Below, one piece after another: positions 1-10,290 of a stretch of 64,000 bases of DNA. A program made the position numbers and the translations under genes. The notes beneath the pieces are model-generated. The model was not told the origin of the DNA and searched no databases. It worked only from the letters and a program-made list of their open reading frames with translations. Source of the DNA: Miltochrista miniata (taxonomy: Eukaryota; Arthropoda; Insecta; Lepidoptera; Erebidae); NCBI GenBank assembly GCA_933228765.1, contig OW121771.1, positions 24,092,759 to 24,156,758 of the forward strand, in the 5' to 3' direction. How positions within the stretch are numbered: position 1 is the stretch's first letter; every line of letters begins with the position of its first letter.

Positions 1-40
1 TTCAATGCTCCTGGCCCGCGTGGGCTGTTTTGTCTTTTTT

Positions 41-114
41 AGTTAATAGTGACAGGTCTGAGAAATACCTTTTTCCGCTTTGTGAAGAATCCAAGATTTT
101 AAGAAGGGAAATAG
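41..114. repeat. 74-bp direct repeat, copy 1
   Basis: This segment recurs at 746-819 with no difference that I can see. The spacing of about 700 bp and the near identity suggest a recent duplication or two ends of a larger element. No coding potential is visible. Confidence 0.8.
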
Positions 115-513
115 AAGAGGTATTCAATCTATTAAAATGTTTAGAAATGTAATAGACTTTGAATTAAGTACAAAGTACCTAATTTAAATGTCATAGAACC
201 ACCAGAAGACACAATAAAGAGTTCATTAAGTTGTAACGCTTGTGCGAAACTGGACCTTGACTTCTTCTGAGGTAAGAAAGAAGCTCCAAGAAGTCTGAGG
301 CGTTACAGTAAGTAGTACTAAAACGGTGAGAAGAAGATGAAAATTAGCCTTGTGGTTTTGAAATAATTTTATGTCATGCATTTTTAATAATTAGCTCAGA
401 TCACTGCCTGAATGATGACGGGATTTTACTAACATTCACAGGTACGATTCATCGGAAATCTGGTAGGTAGGTACCTATACTAGAGATAATTTTGAAAAGT
501 AGTTAGTACTTAC
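115..513. other. No recognised feature
   Basis: AT-rich sequence with scattered GGTAGGTACCTA-type runs. Stretches 1033-1212, 1576-2116, 2560-3014, 3421-3786 and 4170-4795 are similar: no gene or clear element, apart from short Helitron- or SINE-like scraps. Confidence 0.5.
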
Positions 514-739
514 ATAATGCTGACTCCATCACAAATTTTAATGTGATTTTCTTTTTACATTAAACGCAGTTTCGAATCCTTCTCGAGGCCAAATTTTTTT
601 CACATTAAAATTTGTGATTGAGTCAGCTACTAATATCTTTTCAAAATTATTTCTAATATTTGGGCAGGTATCATCGCATGTCAAATGATTATACCTATAG
701 GTGCAATTCTATACATTCGAGCCGTGCAACAGAGATGTG
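514..739. mobile_element. MITE-containing 226-bp repeat, copy 1
   Basis: The core 519-627 has terminal inverted repeats: GCTGACTCCATCACAAATTT at the left and its near-complement ending GTGATTGAGTCAGC at the right. The 226-bp block recurs almost unchanged at 2117-2342, so the mobile or duplicated unit is larger than the 109-bp hairpin core. No transposase is present. Confidence 0.75.
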
Positions 740-745
740 TTAAGT

Positions 746-819
746 AGTTAATAGTGACAGGTCTGAGAAATACCTTTTTCCGCTTTGTGAAGAATCCAAG
801 ATTTTAAGAAGGGAAATAG
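746..819. repeat. 74-bp direct repeat, copy 2
   Basis: Second copy of the segment at 41-114. It abuts the right end of the MITE-containing repeat 514-739 and lies just upstream of the broken THAP exon at 931-1029. Confidence 0.8.
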
Positions 820-930
820 TACCTACCGCTCGGCATATCCCTGGGGATACAACTGGCAGAGGGCTGCCAAACGCCCGACTGAGCGCTCGCATCGCACCGT
901 ACCGCACGTTTCCCGCGCTTACGCTTCGAA

Positions 931-1029
931 ATACCGAAACCACGTAATTATTGTGCAGTGGATGGGTGTAATAGTACAAAAACAAAACAAAATTTGTCGT
1001 TTTTTAAATTGCCGAGAGACGAAGAAAGC
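931..1029 (+). pseudogene. Broken THAP zinc-finger first exon
   Basis: Reading from 931, the frame encodes a THAP-domain amino end: PKPRNYCAVDGCNST followed by LSFFKLPRDEE. This has the first CxxxxC pair of a C2CH zinc finger and the usual FxLP block. The codon where the start would be is ATA (931-933) instead of ATG. The expected splice donor after AG (1027-1028) reads CTGAGT instead of GTGAGT, and the frame then stops at 1030-1032. The intron position and phase match the intact-looking THAP exon at 13817-13908. THAP domains bind DNA and occur in host factors and in P-element-like transposases. I read this as a dead copy, probably transposon-derived; assignment to a class is inference. Confidence 0.6.
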
Positions 1030-1212
1030 TGAGTAATATTTTAAATCTTATCAATTTGAATGTTTTCACCATTTATTTGTTTGAACATAAGTAGGTAGGT
1101 GATAAGTATGTAAATCGTAAATTAAGGAGTTATTTGAGTCAGGTATTATAAAATTGTTGTTTTTTTATAGGCAATTCAATGTTTTATAGAATTTGTAGGT
1201 AAATAGGTTTTA

Positions 1213-1575
1213 TAGGTAGTCGAAGCGCTCGTGGCCCCGGGGACTCAGTATTCTGTAATCGATCACTGTAGTAAGCAACTTTCACTATGGCCAGTTCTTG
1301 GATGGGTGACCATTCATGTGACCACTTTGTGACCTTTATTTGAGCGTTTCCGTGCTTCGGAAGGCACGTTAGGCCGTTGGTCCCGGTTGCCAATAAAATA
1401 GCAGTCAGCCAAGTTGAAGGCCTTTTTAGGCGGTTTGAAAAATTTAAACAGCAGAGGGTCACGACCTGTGCTTGGTACAAACTATAAAAAAATGAAATGT
1501 GGGCATCTAATATGCCTCTACCTTCCCCTTCGGAGATCAACGCGTGACCATATGTATGTGTGTGTAACATAGTAA
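1213..1575 (+). mobile_element. SINE-D, full copy with 5S-like head
   Basis: The head contains GTAAGCAACTTTCACTATGG and TTGGATGGGTGACCA, which resemble the internal part of 5S rRNA (AGC-AAC ... GATGGGTGACC). The body and tail follow (GTTGAAGGCC, CAACAG, CCCTTCGGxGAT, then ATGTATGTGTG). The copy ends in a TATG-rich tail, as SINEs often do. Any open frame across it is incidental. Confidence 0.65.
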
Positions 1576-2116
1576 GGTAGGATGGCCGGGTGAGATAGGT
1601 GAATAGCCGGTACTTACGCTAAAGGTAATGTCAGTTAAATTTAGATTTCTTTGATATTTGAGTTATGGGTAGGCATAAGATAAACAATATAAATATATAG
1701 GTATACCTACCTACTGTGATTCATAATTTATTTTTGGTTTTTACGTGCATTTATAAAAGCGTGTTTTTCTAGGGTTTTTTTTAAACCATTCATAATTTTT
1801 TTCCTTACATTCCATTACATTGTTAGTTACATACACGTCAACCTAATAAAAGCGTATTAAAACATGGTTGATTCGTAACATTTGTTTTATTACAACAATC
1901 ATTACAGGTTCAACCCTAGCGCATTCTTACGATGACGTCACTCGCACAGCGGGCAACACGGTCTCGACGCTATGAGCGCGTGTTTAAGGTACAATTCTTC
2001 TCGTTCTGAGGAGCAGGTATTATTATTAAAATTTTGTAGGCTAATATAGCGTAGGTATTGTCGCTTTTGTATGGGAGTGATGTATCTGTTACGTAGTAAC
2101 TATTTAGTAATCTGTG

Positions 2117-2342
2117 ATAATGCTGACTCCATCACAAATTTTAATGTGATTTTCTTTTTACATTAAACGCAGTTTCGAATCCTTCTCGAGGCCAAATTTT
2201 TTTCACATTAAAATTTGTGATTGAGTCAGCTACTAATATCTTTTCAAAATTATTTCTAATATTTGGGCAGGTATCATCGCATGTCAAATGATTATACCTA
2301 TAGGTGCAATTCTATACATTCGAGCCGTGCAACAGAGATGTG
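2117..2342. mobile_element. MITE-containing 226-bp repeat, copy 2
   Basis: Same orientation and apparently the same sequence as 514-739, including the inverted-repeat core (2122-2230). The flanks differ outside the block, which marks the edges of the repeated unit. Confidence 0.75.
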
Positions 2343-2439
2343 GGTAGTTAGTATTCTTAGCCGTGCAACTTAACTAAGCTACCGGTAGATGGTGCCTACG
2401 TTGCCCCAAGACGTAATGAGGTGAAAGAATTTGATGGTC

Positions 2440-2512
2440 GAGAGCAGTGTCTCGGTGGTCCAGTGCTTAGGGCGTCTGGTCCGGCAAACCAGAAGACGCA
2501 GGTACCTATACT
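2440..2512 (+). repeat. tRNA-like repeat fragment
   Basis: A short segment carrying GGTCCAGTGCTTAGGGCGTC and a stem-loop TCTGGTCCGGCAAACCAGA. The same stem-loop type occurs in the inverted tRNA-like pair at 41907-42035. I treat it as a SINE fragment. It is not a functional tRNA, because no complete cloverleaf or T-arm consensus is present. Confidence 0.35.
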
Positions 2513-3014
2513 GGTTGCTTTGACGGTATTTTCACGACATGGTAACCTCAAACTGGTCGAGACATCAAGTAGTCTGCAGGATATCCAATTCCTCAGAAAA
2601 ATATCGGATATATTCCATATTGTTTAGGCTTATTCGAAAAGTCTTAAGATCCGATATATTTCATTTTTTTTCGTACCTATAGTTTCTGGGTTACAAGACT
2701 ACGCTTAAATACCTACAAGACATAATTGAGCAAAGTTTTTTAGAATGCCTTGGTCAAGGAAGCGCGGTTCCCCAATCACCGTGACAGATGACAGATCTCG
2801 AACGTCCTCCATATTGAGTCAATGACAAAAACCATAGACAATGACAATTTGTACGAGTTTTTGTTGACAAACTATTAGCTAGTTATGTCATTTCCGCCAA
2901 TTGGCGTGGCTGGGATTTTCGGATTTTAGGAGAGTAGCGAAAAATTCTAAATCTATGGATTTTAGTGTGTTCTTGAATTCGTTCGTTTTGTCTTTGCTTG
3001 GGGCGGTTTTGATG

Positions 3015-3420
3015 TCTGTACTAATATTATAAAGAGGATAGATTTGTTTTTTGTTTGTTTGTTTGTTTGTAACCAATAGGCTCCGGAAATACTGATTTAA
3101 TCTTACTAATATTATAAATGCGAATGTTTGTGAGTGTGGATGTTTGTTACTCTTGCACGCTCAAACGGCTGAACGGATCTGGCTGAAATTTGGTACAGGG
3201 ATACATTATAGTCTGGAATAATACATAGGCTACTTTTTATCCCGGGAATAAGTTCCCACGGGAAGTCAAAATTTACGCGGGCATCAGCTAGTAAGAAATA
3301 ATTAAAAAAAAAATCACTGTTGGGAAGCTACACTCTTTGCGGTGAACATAGGCTATATTTTATTCCCGTATTCCCACGGGAACGGGAACTACGCGGGTAA
3401 AACCGCGTGACGTGCGCTAG
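3015..3420 (+). mobile_element. Helitron-like element (type A), interrupted
   Basis: The left end TCTGTACTAATATTATAAAG and right end GTGACGTGCGCTAG match the other type A copies at 44245-44455 and 44466-44677. The body has GTTTGTTTGTTTG and a ...CACTGTTGGGAAGCTACAC segment. It is split at 3100/3292 by a second Helitron-like element. The short non-autonomous structure (5' TC, 3' CTAG before T) fits lepidopteran Helitrons. No Rep/helicase gene is present. Confidence 0.75.
3101..3291 (+). mobile_element. Helitron-like element nested in 3015-3420
   Basis: Starts TCTTACTAATATTATAAATG and ends GGGCATCAGCTAG. The base before it is A and the base after it is T, which is the A^T target used by Helitrons. 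Removing it rejoins the two halves of the type A element in the order seen in other copies. Confidence 0.8.
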
Positions 3421-3800
3421 TTCTTCAATAAAAATAAAGGTTCTCAAGTAGACTCCATGTCGTACGTCATTGGATCCTTAATAATTTACATTTTGGAGGG
3501 TGATCGCAGCCTGAAAGTTTTGTAAACTTTTTTCACTCTAGTAACCTCAAAACAGCGCATCAATAGATAGAGTAATAAGGAACTACGTCAGTTCTATAAT
3601 AGAGACTCAGTAAATGTAAGATTGACAGGACGCGCGGAGCCCCAGTTGGAACAACGACATCAAAGGTGCCTGGATGCACGGTAGGTCAGGCCTGGTCGAG
3701 TAATCGATCTGTCAGTATTCAACAGCTGATTCTAAATACTTATGACCAAACTACTCATCACTAATCACAGGCACAGATAGTATAAATTATAATTCTATAC

Positions 3801-4155
3801 TATATACTATACTATCTTCACGCCAAATCCCTTGCGGGGTAGGCAGAAAGAACCGAGCGCCACACGGCACGGTCCATACACACCTCACTTGCTTCTTCAA
3901 CTTTCATTTTTCTTTTAATGCAAGCACGTCGGTTCCTTCGGCTCTTGACATCACCTTCAACAAACACACGATTAATTTGGTCGTGGTAGGTGTGTCGTGA
4001 GTCGTGGCCTTCCCCGACTCCTACGTACATCCTGTTTCGCGTTGTGTATCTGTTTTGTCATTCTTTCATCTCCCATTCGTTCCACATGCCCGAACCATCG
4101 TAGCATGCCCATCCTTACTTTAACACGACACTCACTTTCACACCAACTCTCTTTC
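3801..4155 (-). mobile_element. 5'-truncated RTE-type LINE copy with 14-bp target duplication
   Basis: The segment matches the 3' end of the large RTE element at 20409-23649. It encodes the same carboxyl end, including RRNRRACIKRKMKVEEASE and the final YPARDLA before TGA. It is flanked by the direct repeat TTATAATTCTATAC at 3787-3800 and 4156-4169, which is a target-site duplication. At the position where the large copy lost a base, this copy retains both G residues in CGATGGTTCGG, so it documents the ancestral reading frame. Simple-sequence TATAC repeats lie at its 3' end. Confidence 0.85.
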
Positions 4156-4795
4156 TTATAATTCTATACCTACTCGTACTATTATGTATTTTCGGAATTA
4201 AGCAAAACAAACGAATCTAATTAGCGGTACTATTATGCTAAGGATACACCTTTCTATTACAAAAGATCACTGAACTAAACACGGACAGACATTTGTAGTG
4301 AAATAATATAATTATTATATTCCTCCTTTACTACGGAACTTAAACGCTTGTAGTCAGTCGATATATCAATCATTCAATTAACGTGCGCGCCATTTTATTG
4401 CCACAGATAGTGAATATTACTTTTTTTTCAGACAACGCTTACGAACGCTTTCACAGTCTGTCCTCATCATGAAGATAATATAAAATTTGTATTTTGCAAC
4501 ATTTTCACTTTTTATTTGTTATTCTTATGAATATTTATTATAAGCGGTACCCCACTGGCTTTACCTGTGATGATGGGTGCATTAAACCCATTAAGTAGAT
4601 ATATCCGTTACAAATCTGTCAAATTTGTTGACATTTTTCTAGAGGGTTTAACTAGAGGCTCTAGACTAGATGGACCTCCGGAACACAGATTGGTGTCTGC
4701 CGGGGCAGGCGGTTGCCATGTGATCATGAGCGAAAAAATCTGTTTCATTTCGCTGTGACTTGCCTCGAGATATTTTCCGATAGCCATATCGGAAC

Positions 4796-4917
4796 CTAGG
4801 GACATCCTTCCGAGGGCTTACCCGTGGCTCCCAACCGTAGGCTGTAAGGTAGGATACGTGTGGTTTTTAGTCGGTAGGAGTCCGGTATAGCATCCATGTA
4901 GGGTTTTCGTCACGTTA
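4796..4917 (-). repeat. Family C repeat fragment
   Basis: Contains the family C core on the minus strand: GGACATCCTTCCGAGGGCTT, then TTTTTAGTCGGTAGGAGTCC, then a CACGTTAAAA end. The segment just before it (4170-4795) holds no gene that I can support. Confidence 0.7.
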
Positions 4918-5346
4918 AAAGAAAAGATCTATAGGAAGTTATCGTTTTGTTACTCAGCCCCCCAATTCGTTTTAGTTGAGAGAGAAGTAAAATAAGATAA
5001 GAGTAAAAAAACGAGAATGGAAGGATTGCAGTAATTCACGCCTACCCATATCTACGCTTTTAATAAATCTCTGATGTCTTGCGATTAAGAGCCATGCACT
5101 ATTACGGTCCCAAAAGTTATTTAAACATTACCTACTTATGTGCTGCTGGTATTACCATCATATAACATCGGATAAAGAAGGTCCAAGTTCAAAAATCGCC
5201 TCGATATAAGCTCATATGATTCCAATCTATGCACATATTATCCAAAATGGAGGAATCACTTGAGATTCACGCCTAACGCTTACGCCCTAAGATGCGGGAT
5301 ACTAGCCATACTAGGTAATGATAACACCCGAACCCCTTTTCATTTA

Positions 5347-5630
5347 ACGTGAGGGAAAAATTTTCATGGATGCTTTGCCGGACTCCTACCGACTAAAAAA
5401 CCTCACGTACGCCCAATAGCCTACGGTTGGGAGCCCCAGGTGAGCCCTCGGAAGGATGTCCTAGGATTCCACCCACACCCGAACCCCTAGGTGGTAGTCA
5501 AAGTCTCCCAGAAGTCTTTGCACATCTTTCCTAGGGCTTACCCGGGACTTACAGCTGTAGGCAGTTGGTGGGCATCTTGTGGCTTTAGTCGCTAAAAGTT
5601 GGCATAGCATCCATGAAGGTTTCCACATAT
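5347..5630. repeat. Head-to-head pair of family C fragments
   Basis: A plus-strand family C segment (5347-5469, ACGTGAGGGAAAA ... CCTCGGAAGGATGTCC) is followed by a diverged minus-strand segment (5521-5630), making an imperfect inverted pair. The same head-to-head arrangement recurs at 52645-52815. Confidence 0.65.
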
Positions 5631-6388
5631 TAAAAAATAGTTACACATTCATCAGTGACTCAAATTTGGAATCATAAAATTGAGGCCTTTGTCTGGTCTA
5701 AGAGCAAATTAAAAAAAGCATTAATGTCACTTGTTACACAACAAAATGGTCACGGCAAGTAAACTATTTTCTAAACGTTTGCTATAATAAGTACAATGGC
5801 CGTCACGAGTATGATCACAAAATGATAATTTTATTTAAAGTTTCCAGCAATTAATTTCTACGTCTGCTATATAAATATAACTATTTAGTTTTTAAAATTT
5901 TATCCAAATGTGCAACTACATTCATTTCCTTTTTTGGCACTATACTTTTTTTTAAACTGAAGTCACGTTTAATAAAATATAACACAGATATAATTCTGAA
6001 CCTAATGTAATTACATAAAAGAATAAATGATTTGTTTTTTTTTAATAATTATGTACTTTGTCATTTTAAATTAGGTATCAGACTATTTTTAACCAACTTC
6101 AAAAAAAGGAAGAGGTTCTCAATTCGTCTGTATGTTTTTCTTGTCTTCGATTTGGAACGTTTATTTTTTTTTAAATATTAAACATGCATAAAAATAAATA
6201 GATAAATAAAATATGACAAAGATTACGTTCTTTTTAATAACAAATACTTGTTTATGTAACTTAGAGCTTACTTCTATGTATTTGTGCGGAAGATTTAAGA
6301 AAAAATCCATTTTGGTTATGTATATTCGGCTGAAACTAAAATTATTTCGGTTGAAATGTGTTTAAAAATTAAAATAAACAAAATATGT
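5631..6388. other. Presumed intron downstream of the 6395-7054 exon
   Basis: AT-rich, non-coding in all frames. It contains an AACTTCAAAAAAAGGAAGAG repeat scrap (6095) that recurs at 29971. No acceptor-bounded exon was recognised. Confidence 0.5.
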
Positions 6389-6394
6389 ACTCAC

Positions 6395-7054
6395 GGTGTA
6401 AGCGCTGTTTCCTTGGCCTTCACATCGCCTAGCACCCTGAACGCCTCATCCCCACCCCCAGGACTGGACACAAGCACATCAGAACACACTTTACCACCAC
6501 AGGGACTTTCCGAAGATTCCGATTGTCTCTCAGACAAATTAAAATAACGATCCTGTGCATGAATCAATTGAGTCACTGTAAACGCCGGCGTTTCTTTTTC
6601 GCTCACTTTAAAATCGATCTGTGGTCCAAACAACGATTCATCGTACTCTAAACTAAGTTTTCTTTTAAAAAATCTATCATCCTCAATGTCTTTCGACGGG
6701 GAAATGTCGTCTAACCGCGATTGTATTGTTATGTCAAGTTTATTCGCACTGTTTAGACGAAGCGATCGTTCTGTTGTAAACGCGTAAGGCGTATTGGCTA
6801 ATTCTTCTTCAATGCTATTGTAGCGACTTCGGAACAGTGAGCGAGGTGTCTCCCCTCCAGAATCTACGTCGTATTTTCCACCAAAAAGATCGTATTGAGC
6901 AAATCTATTGTTTATGGTGTCGAATTTAGGATCTGTGATGTCTTTGTCGGGTTCCTTGGGGCTGGTGGAAGGGCTCATGTTGATGTGGACTATGCCGTAC
7001 TCATCGGTGTATTTCAGTTTCAGCGCCATTTTGGTTTCACGTTTGCGTTTTTGT
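6395..7054 (-). CDS. Coding exon of an unrecognised acidic, Ser-rich protein
   Basis: The minus-strand exon is bounded by a good acceptor (polypyrimidine CTTTCTATTTTTCAG before 7054) and a consensus donor (GTGAGT, 6394-6389). If ATG at 7029 is the start (context CCAAAATGG), the exon gives 211 codons plus two bases. The frame is also open back to the acceptor (QKRKRETK upstream), so it may be an internal exon. The protein begins MALKLKYTDEYGIVHINMSP and is rich in Asp/Glu/Ser, with no membrane segment and no cysteine-rich module. SRYNSIEEE and FFKRKLSLEYDE look like possible phosphorylation or short linear motif regions. A basic KRKR run before a soluble acidic tail could fit a cytoplasmic juxtamembrane segment, but that is a guess. 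Codon use is clean and there are no lesions, unlike the surrounding repeats. I do not recognise the family. Neighbouring exons were not found. Confidence 0.8.
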
Positions 7055-7130
7055 CTGAAAAATAGAAAGTCAATGTTAATAAAAATTCTTGAATGATTAG
7101 TGTACCTAATAATATTAAAAGTTTTGAATG

Positions 7131-7310
7131 CTGCCTCGGTGGCTCCGTGGTAATGTTTTTGACTACAGATGACAAGGGTTCAGATTCGATTTCCGAGTCG
7201 GTACAAATTTATGTAATGTTTATTTCAGAACTTGGCTTTACATAAAATTGGTAGGTATAAGTATTTTACACAGTACCTAGTGTATAATTTGGGCTAAACG
7301 ACCTTGAGTA
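7131..7310 (+). mobile_element. tRNA-derived SINE, diverged
   Basis: Starts CTGCCTCGGTGGCTCCGTGG, which resembles a pol III A box. It is followed 40 bp later by GGTTCAGATTCGATTTCC, a B-box-like motif, then a shared tail ending near ACGACCTTGAG. It is related to the better copies at 10291 and 41206. Confidence 0.55.
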
Positions 7311-7497
7311 AATTTTTTACCCAAAATATTTAAATCATGACCAATTATTGTGAGTTACTTCTGAAAAACAATTAGGTATACTGTAATAAACGAATTAGGT
7401 ATTTATTATTGTAAATTACACCTACTTCAGCAAAGTGGTAGGCAGAGGTATAACTTAGACCTACATTTTCCCGATTTTAATGTTTAGAATCCCAACT

Positions 7498-7714
7498 TCC
7501 CTACTAATATTATAAATGCGAAAGTAACTCTGTCTGTCTGTCTGTTACGCTTTCACGCCTAAACGGCTGGAGCGATTAAGATGAAATTGGATATAGGGAT
7601 AGTTCGAGGCCCTGGGAAGGACATAGACTACTTTTTAACCGATTGCGCAAAAGGAGTGTTATGATTTTACGCGATAACCGACTTCTACGCGTTCGAAGCC
7701 GCGGGTACAGCTAG
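7498..7714 (+). mobile_element. Helitron-like element
   Basis: Left end TCCCTACTAATATTATAAATG-like and right end GCGGGTACAGCTAG followed by T. It has TCTG microsatellite-like repeats near the 5' side. No coding capacity. Confidence 0.7.
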
Positions 7715-7754
7715 TTAGATATAAAGTAAAATGATTGCAGTTGTAGCCTTTTTT

Positions 7755-8071
7755 GCGTGTAGGAATCCCTCAAGGATGCTATGCCGGACTCTTACTGACT
7801 AAAACCACACGGTGACTGCCACTACCTAAGGCCGAAAGCCCAGGGTAACCCCTGGGAAGGATGTAGGTACCTACAGTAGTACCTAAGTAGTCTTTTTTTT
7901 AAGGTGAGGGAAAATCCATCATGGATGCTATGCAGGACTCCTACCGACTAAAAAACCTCACGTAACGCCCAACAGCCTATGGTTGGGAGCCTGGGTAAGC
8001 CCTCGGAAGGATGTCCCAGGACTGCCAACAGACCCACGGCCACCACTGCGGCCTCGCCTAGGCTAGGGGAG
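7755..8071 (+). repeat. Two family C copies in tandem
   Basis: A short diverged copy (7755-7865) is followed by a better one (7901-8071). The second runs from GGTGAGGGAAAATCC through GACTCCTACCGACTAAAAAA to GCGGCCTCGCCTAGG. They are separated by a run of T. Confidence 0.7.
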
Positions 8072-8188
8072 AAAGTAGTCTTTGGACGGTCGCAATATCA
8101 GAGGTTCTACCTATTGCCGTGTTGAAACTGACAGGGGCTACTATGTAACTAACAGCTGCCACCAACGAATGGCACAAATGATGACCAA

Positions 8189-8385
8189 TGTTAAGATTGA
8201 CAGCAGCTTATGTTGCTTAGCATAGATACCGTTTACTTTTCCAGCTATATAAGCGCATCAACATGAATTCTATTTCATTCTCATTCATCAATTTATGGAG
8301 TGACAATTGAAATGATTTTTACTTCAGTTGAAAAATAAAACTTTCTTATTTTTTAGACGCCCTGGATTTAAAAGCCTACCAGACA
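8189..8385 (+). mobile_element. Probable solo LTR with core promoter
   Basis: A 197-bp segment begins TGTTAAGATTG and ends CCTACCAGACA. It is flanked by CCAA on both sides (8185-8188 and 8386-8389), which fits a 4-bp target duplication. Inside are TATATAAG at 8246-8253, an initiator-like TTCATTC about 30 bp downstream (8274-8280) and AATAAA near 8335. TATA, initiator and polyadenylation signals in that order are the layout of an LTR. The short size and 4-bp duplication favour a Gypsy-type LTR. No internal retroviral region remains. An ordinary host promoter is the alternative. Confidence 0.55.
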
Positions 8386-8389
8386 CCAA

Positions 8390-9353
8390 ATTGTTAAAAG
8401 GAGATAGAAGATATACATTTTAGCGTGCAAGAAAGAGAGAGATGCGGTCGGTTTTTGTGCGCTTTTAACGAAATAAATTAATTATAAAAACTATAACCAA
8501 TATGAAAAAAATGCTCTAGTGCAAATGAAGATATTACTGTTGTCTTTCTTACAAATATTTTATATTATAAAAACAACCTATAACATACGAGATCTAGCTT
8601 AAAATTTCACGAAATTGAGGTATTTTCAACACAAAAATCTATCGAGGATTTCATCAGTAATAGTGTTTCGAGCCTAGAGCGTTTTTAGTTCATGAACTGA
8701 AGTTGTATGTTTTCAAATTTTAATTCAGCAGACCTCACGAGTCCTGAGATCTAAATCAAAGTAATAGTCTATTTGGCGTCATATGGATTCTTTAGAACGT
8801 ACCAATGTCTGTCTGAAAAAGAAACTTTAAATAGGTACCTACAACAATAGAAGCAGTATTTAGGCAGGTAAGTACTAAGGTAGGTACACATACCTACTTA
8901 ATTCTTATATTAGGATGGGTCGTGTTTGCTTCCATTCCAAACCCTGTCCCTTTTAAAGAGCTTGGTCTAATTTGTCTTTTCATCATACTTTGGTGTTGTA
9001 GAAAAGTTTAAATATTTCCAAGAGTAAATTTATAACAGATATCTACCTAGACACGTTTACAAGTTGTGACGTACATGGTTGCTTAAATCTACACTAAGGA
9101 ACTCATTAAAAACCTCTAAGCACGGTGATGACCTTCGAGTTGAATTTGTGCTCTTAATTAGGAACGGACAATGTTTAATATATTAGATTATAATAAGTTA
9201 TACGGAAACGGATGCGGTATAATGAGATCTACAGTATATTTACAGAAAAAACATTGATTACAGACTGGAAAAAAATTATTGTTCTATGCTCGATAGATGG
9301 CGTTGTACCAACTTTTTGCATCGCATAGAGTCATAGAGCAACACGGACAGACA
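8390..9353. other. No recognised feature
   Basis: No gene. 9822-10290 and 13030-13600 are also non-coding. They carry several GCGTTGCTCTATG-type repeats (9340, 10020, 10100, 13220) and an imperfect inverted pair (GTGAATGCGTAGACGGAAAT at 13463, mirrored near 13550). Confidence 0.5.
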
Positions 9354-9821
9354 TTATAGTCCGTTCACAGTTTATTTACCTCTGACAGATCGTTTTCTAT
9401 ATGTTGGTATAGCTGTAAAGTCCCCCTATGAGTGCCAGCTTACGACATTTTGCCGCGTAATATGGGAGATCATAAGATGTAAACGTTAGGACTAACAATT
9501 AATTTTTTGTGTAAATATCTAATTTTCAATATACCTAACTTTACTAAACACGTGATTCTGATACTATAAGATTGTACTTAAGTTTTATTTTTATTGATAT
9601 GGATATTTAAAAAAGATACTCCTTACCATTGCCAAGGAGGGCGAAGTTACTCCTTTCACATCTTAAATAATTTCCGCGCCCTAAAAACGGCAATAAAAAA
9701 GAAAATAAGTTTCAACTTTAAAGTAGCGTACATGGGATAAACAGAATCTTAGTATGGTAACACGAGAATCAAGCAAACCAACATCAGCGCTAGAGGTAAA
9801 TTAACTATGAACGGACTATAA
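9354..9821. mobile_element. 468-bp TIR element (MITE)
   Basis: Left end TTATAGTCCGTTCACAGTTT and right end, read inverted, TTATAGTCCGTTCATAGTTA form inverted repeats of about 30 bp extending to ATTTACCTCT. TA at the ends suggests a Tc1/mariner-type target. No transposase. Confidence 0.7.
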
Positions 9822-9961
9822 TTGGGAGAGGAGGCGCCCCATACTGAGACTTTTCAGAGAGAAGAGAGTAAATGTTTGTTTTGTGTAAGTTCCATAGTCA
9901 CGCACGGCCGATTGATTTTGTGGTGGTGTTTATGAATATGATTTTTCCCCGCTACAATGAT

Positions 9962-9986
9962 AGACAGATAATAATATTATCTGTCT
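9962..9986. repeat. Perfect 12-bp-arm hairpin
   Basis: AGACAGATAATA is followed after one base by its exact complement. The function is unknown. Confidence 0.8.
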
Positions 9987-10290
9987 GTCACGTCACATTA
10001 TATGTATAGAACAAAATGCTACAATACTGTGCGCGTTGCTTTATGTGACACACAGATATGTATAGAGCAAACATGCTATGTCTACTCCCCTTGTACTGGT
10101 CGCGTTGCTCTATGGTATAGACTAAAAATAACGTTGTGTTTTAAACATTGTTCCATAGATGGCGTTGTTACAGGAGTCTAAATCTTGAGATGTTATTACT
10201 TAGATCCTAAAGTATTGCATGTAGAAGTATAGATGGCGACTCTGTTGATAACAGTACCAATTTTCTGCTGATGGTAAACCTTATACCTAG

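Noticed and set aside
1184..1570. 128-codon minus-strand frame
   Set aside because: It lies entirely within a SINE-D copy; other copies of the SINE do not keep the frame.
6356..6547. Plus-strand frame overlapping the 6395-7054 exon
   Set aside because: Antisense to a well-bounded exon and without motifs.
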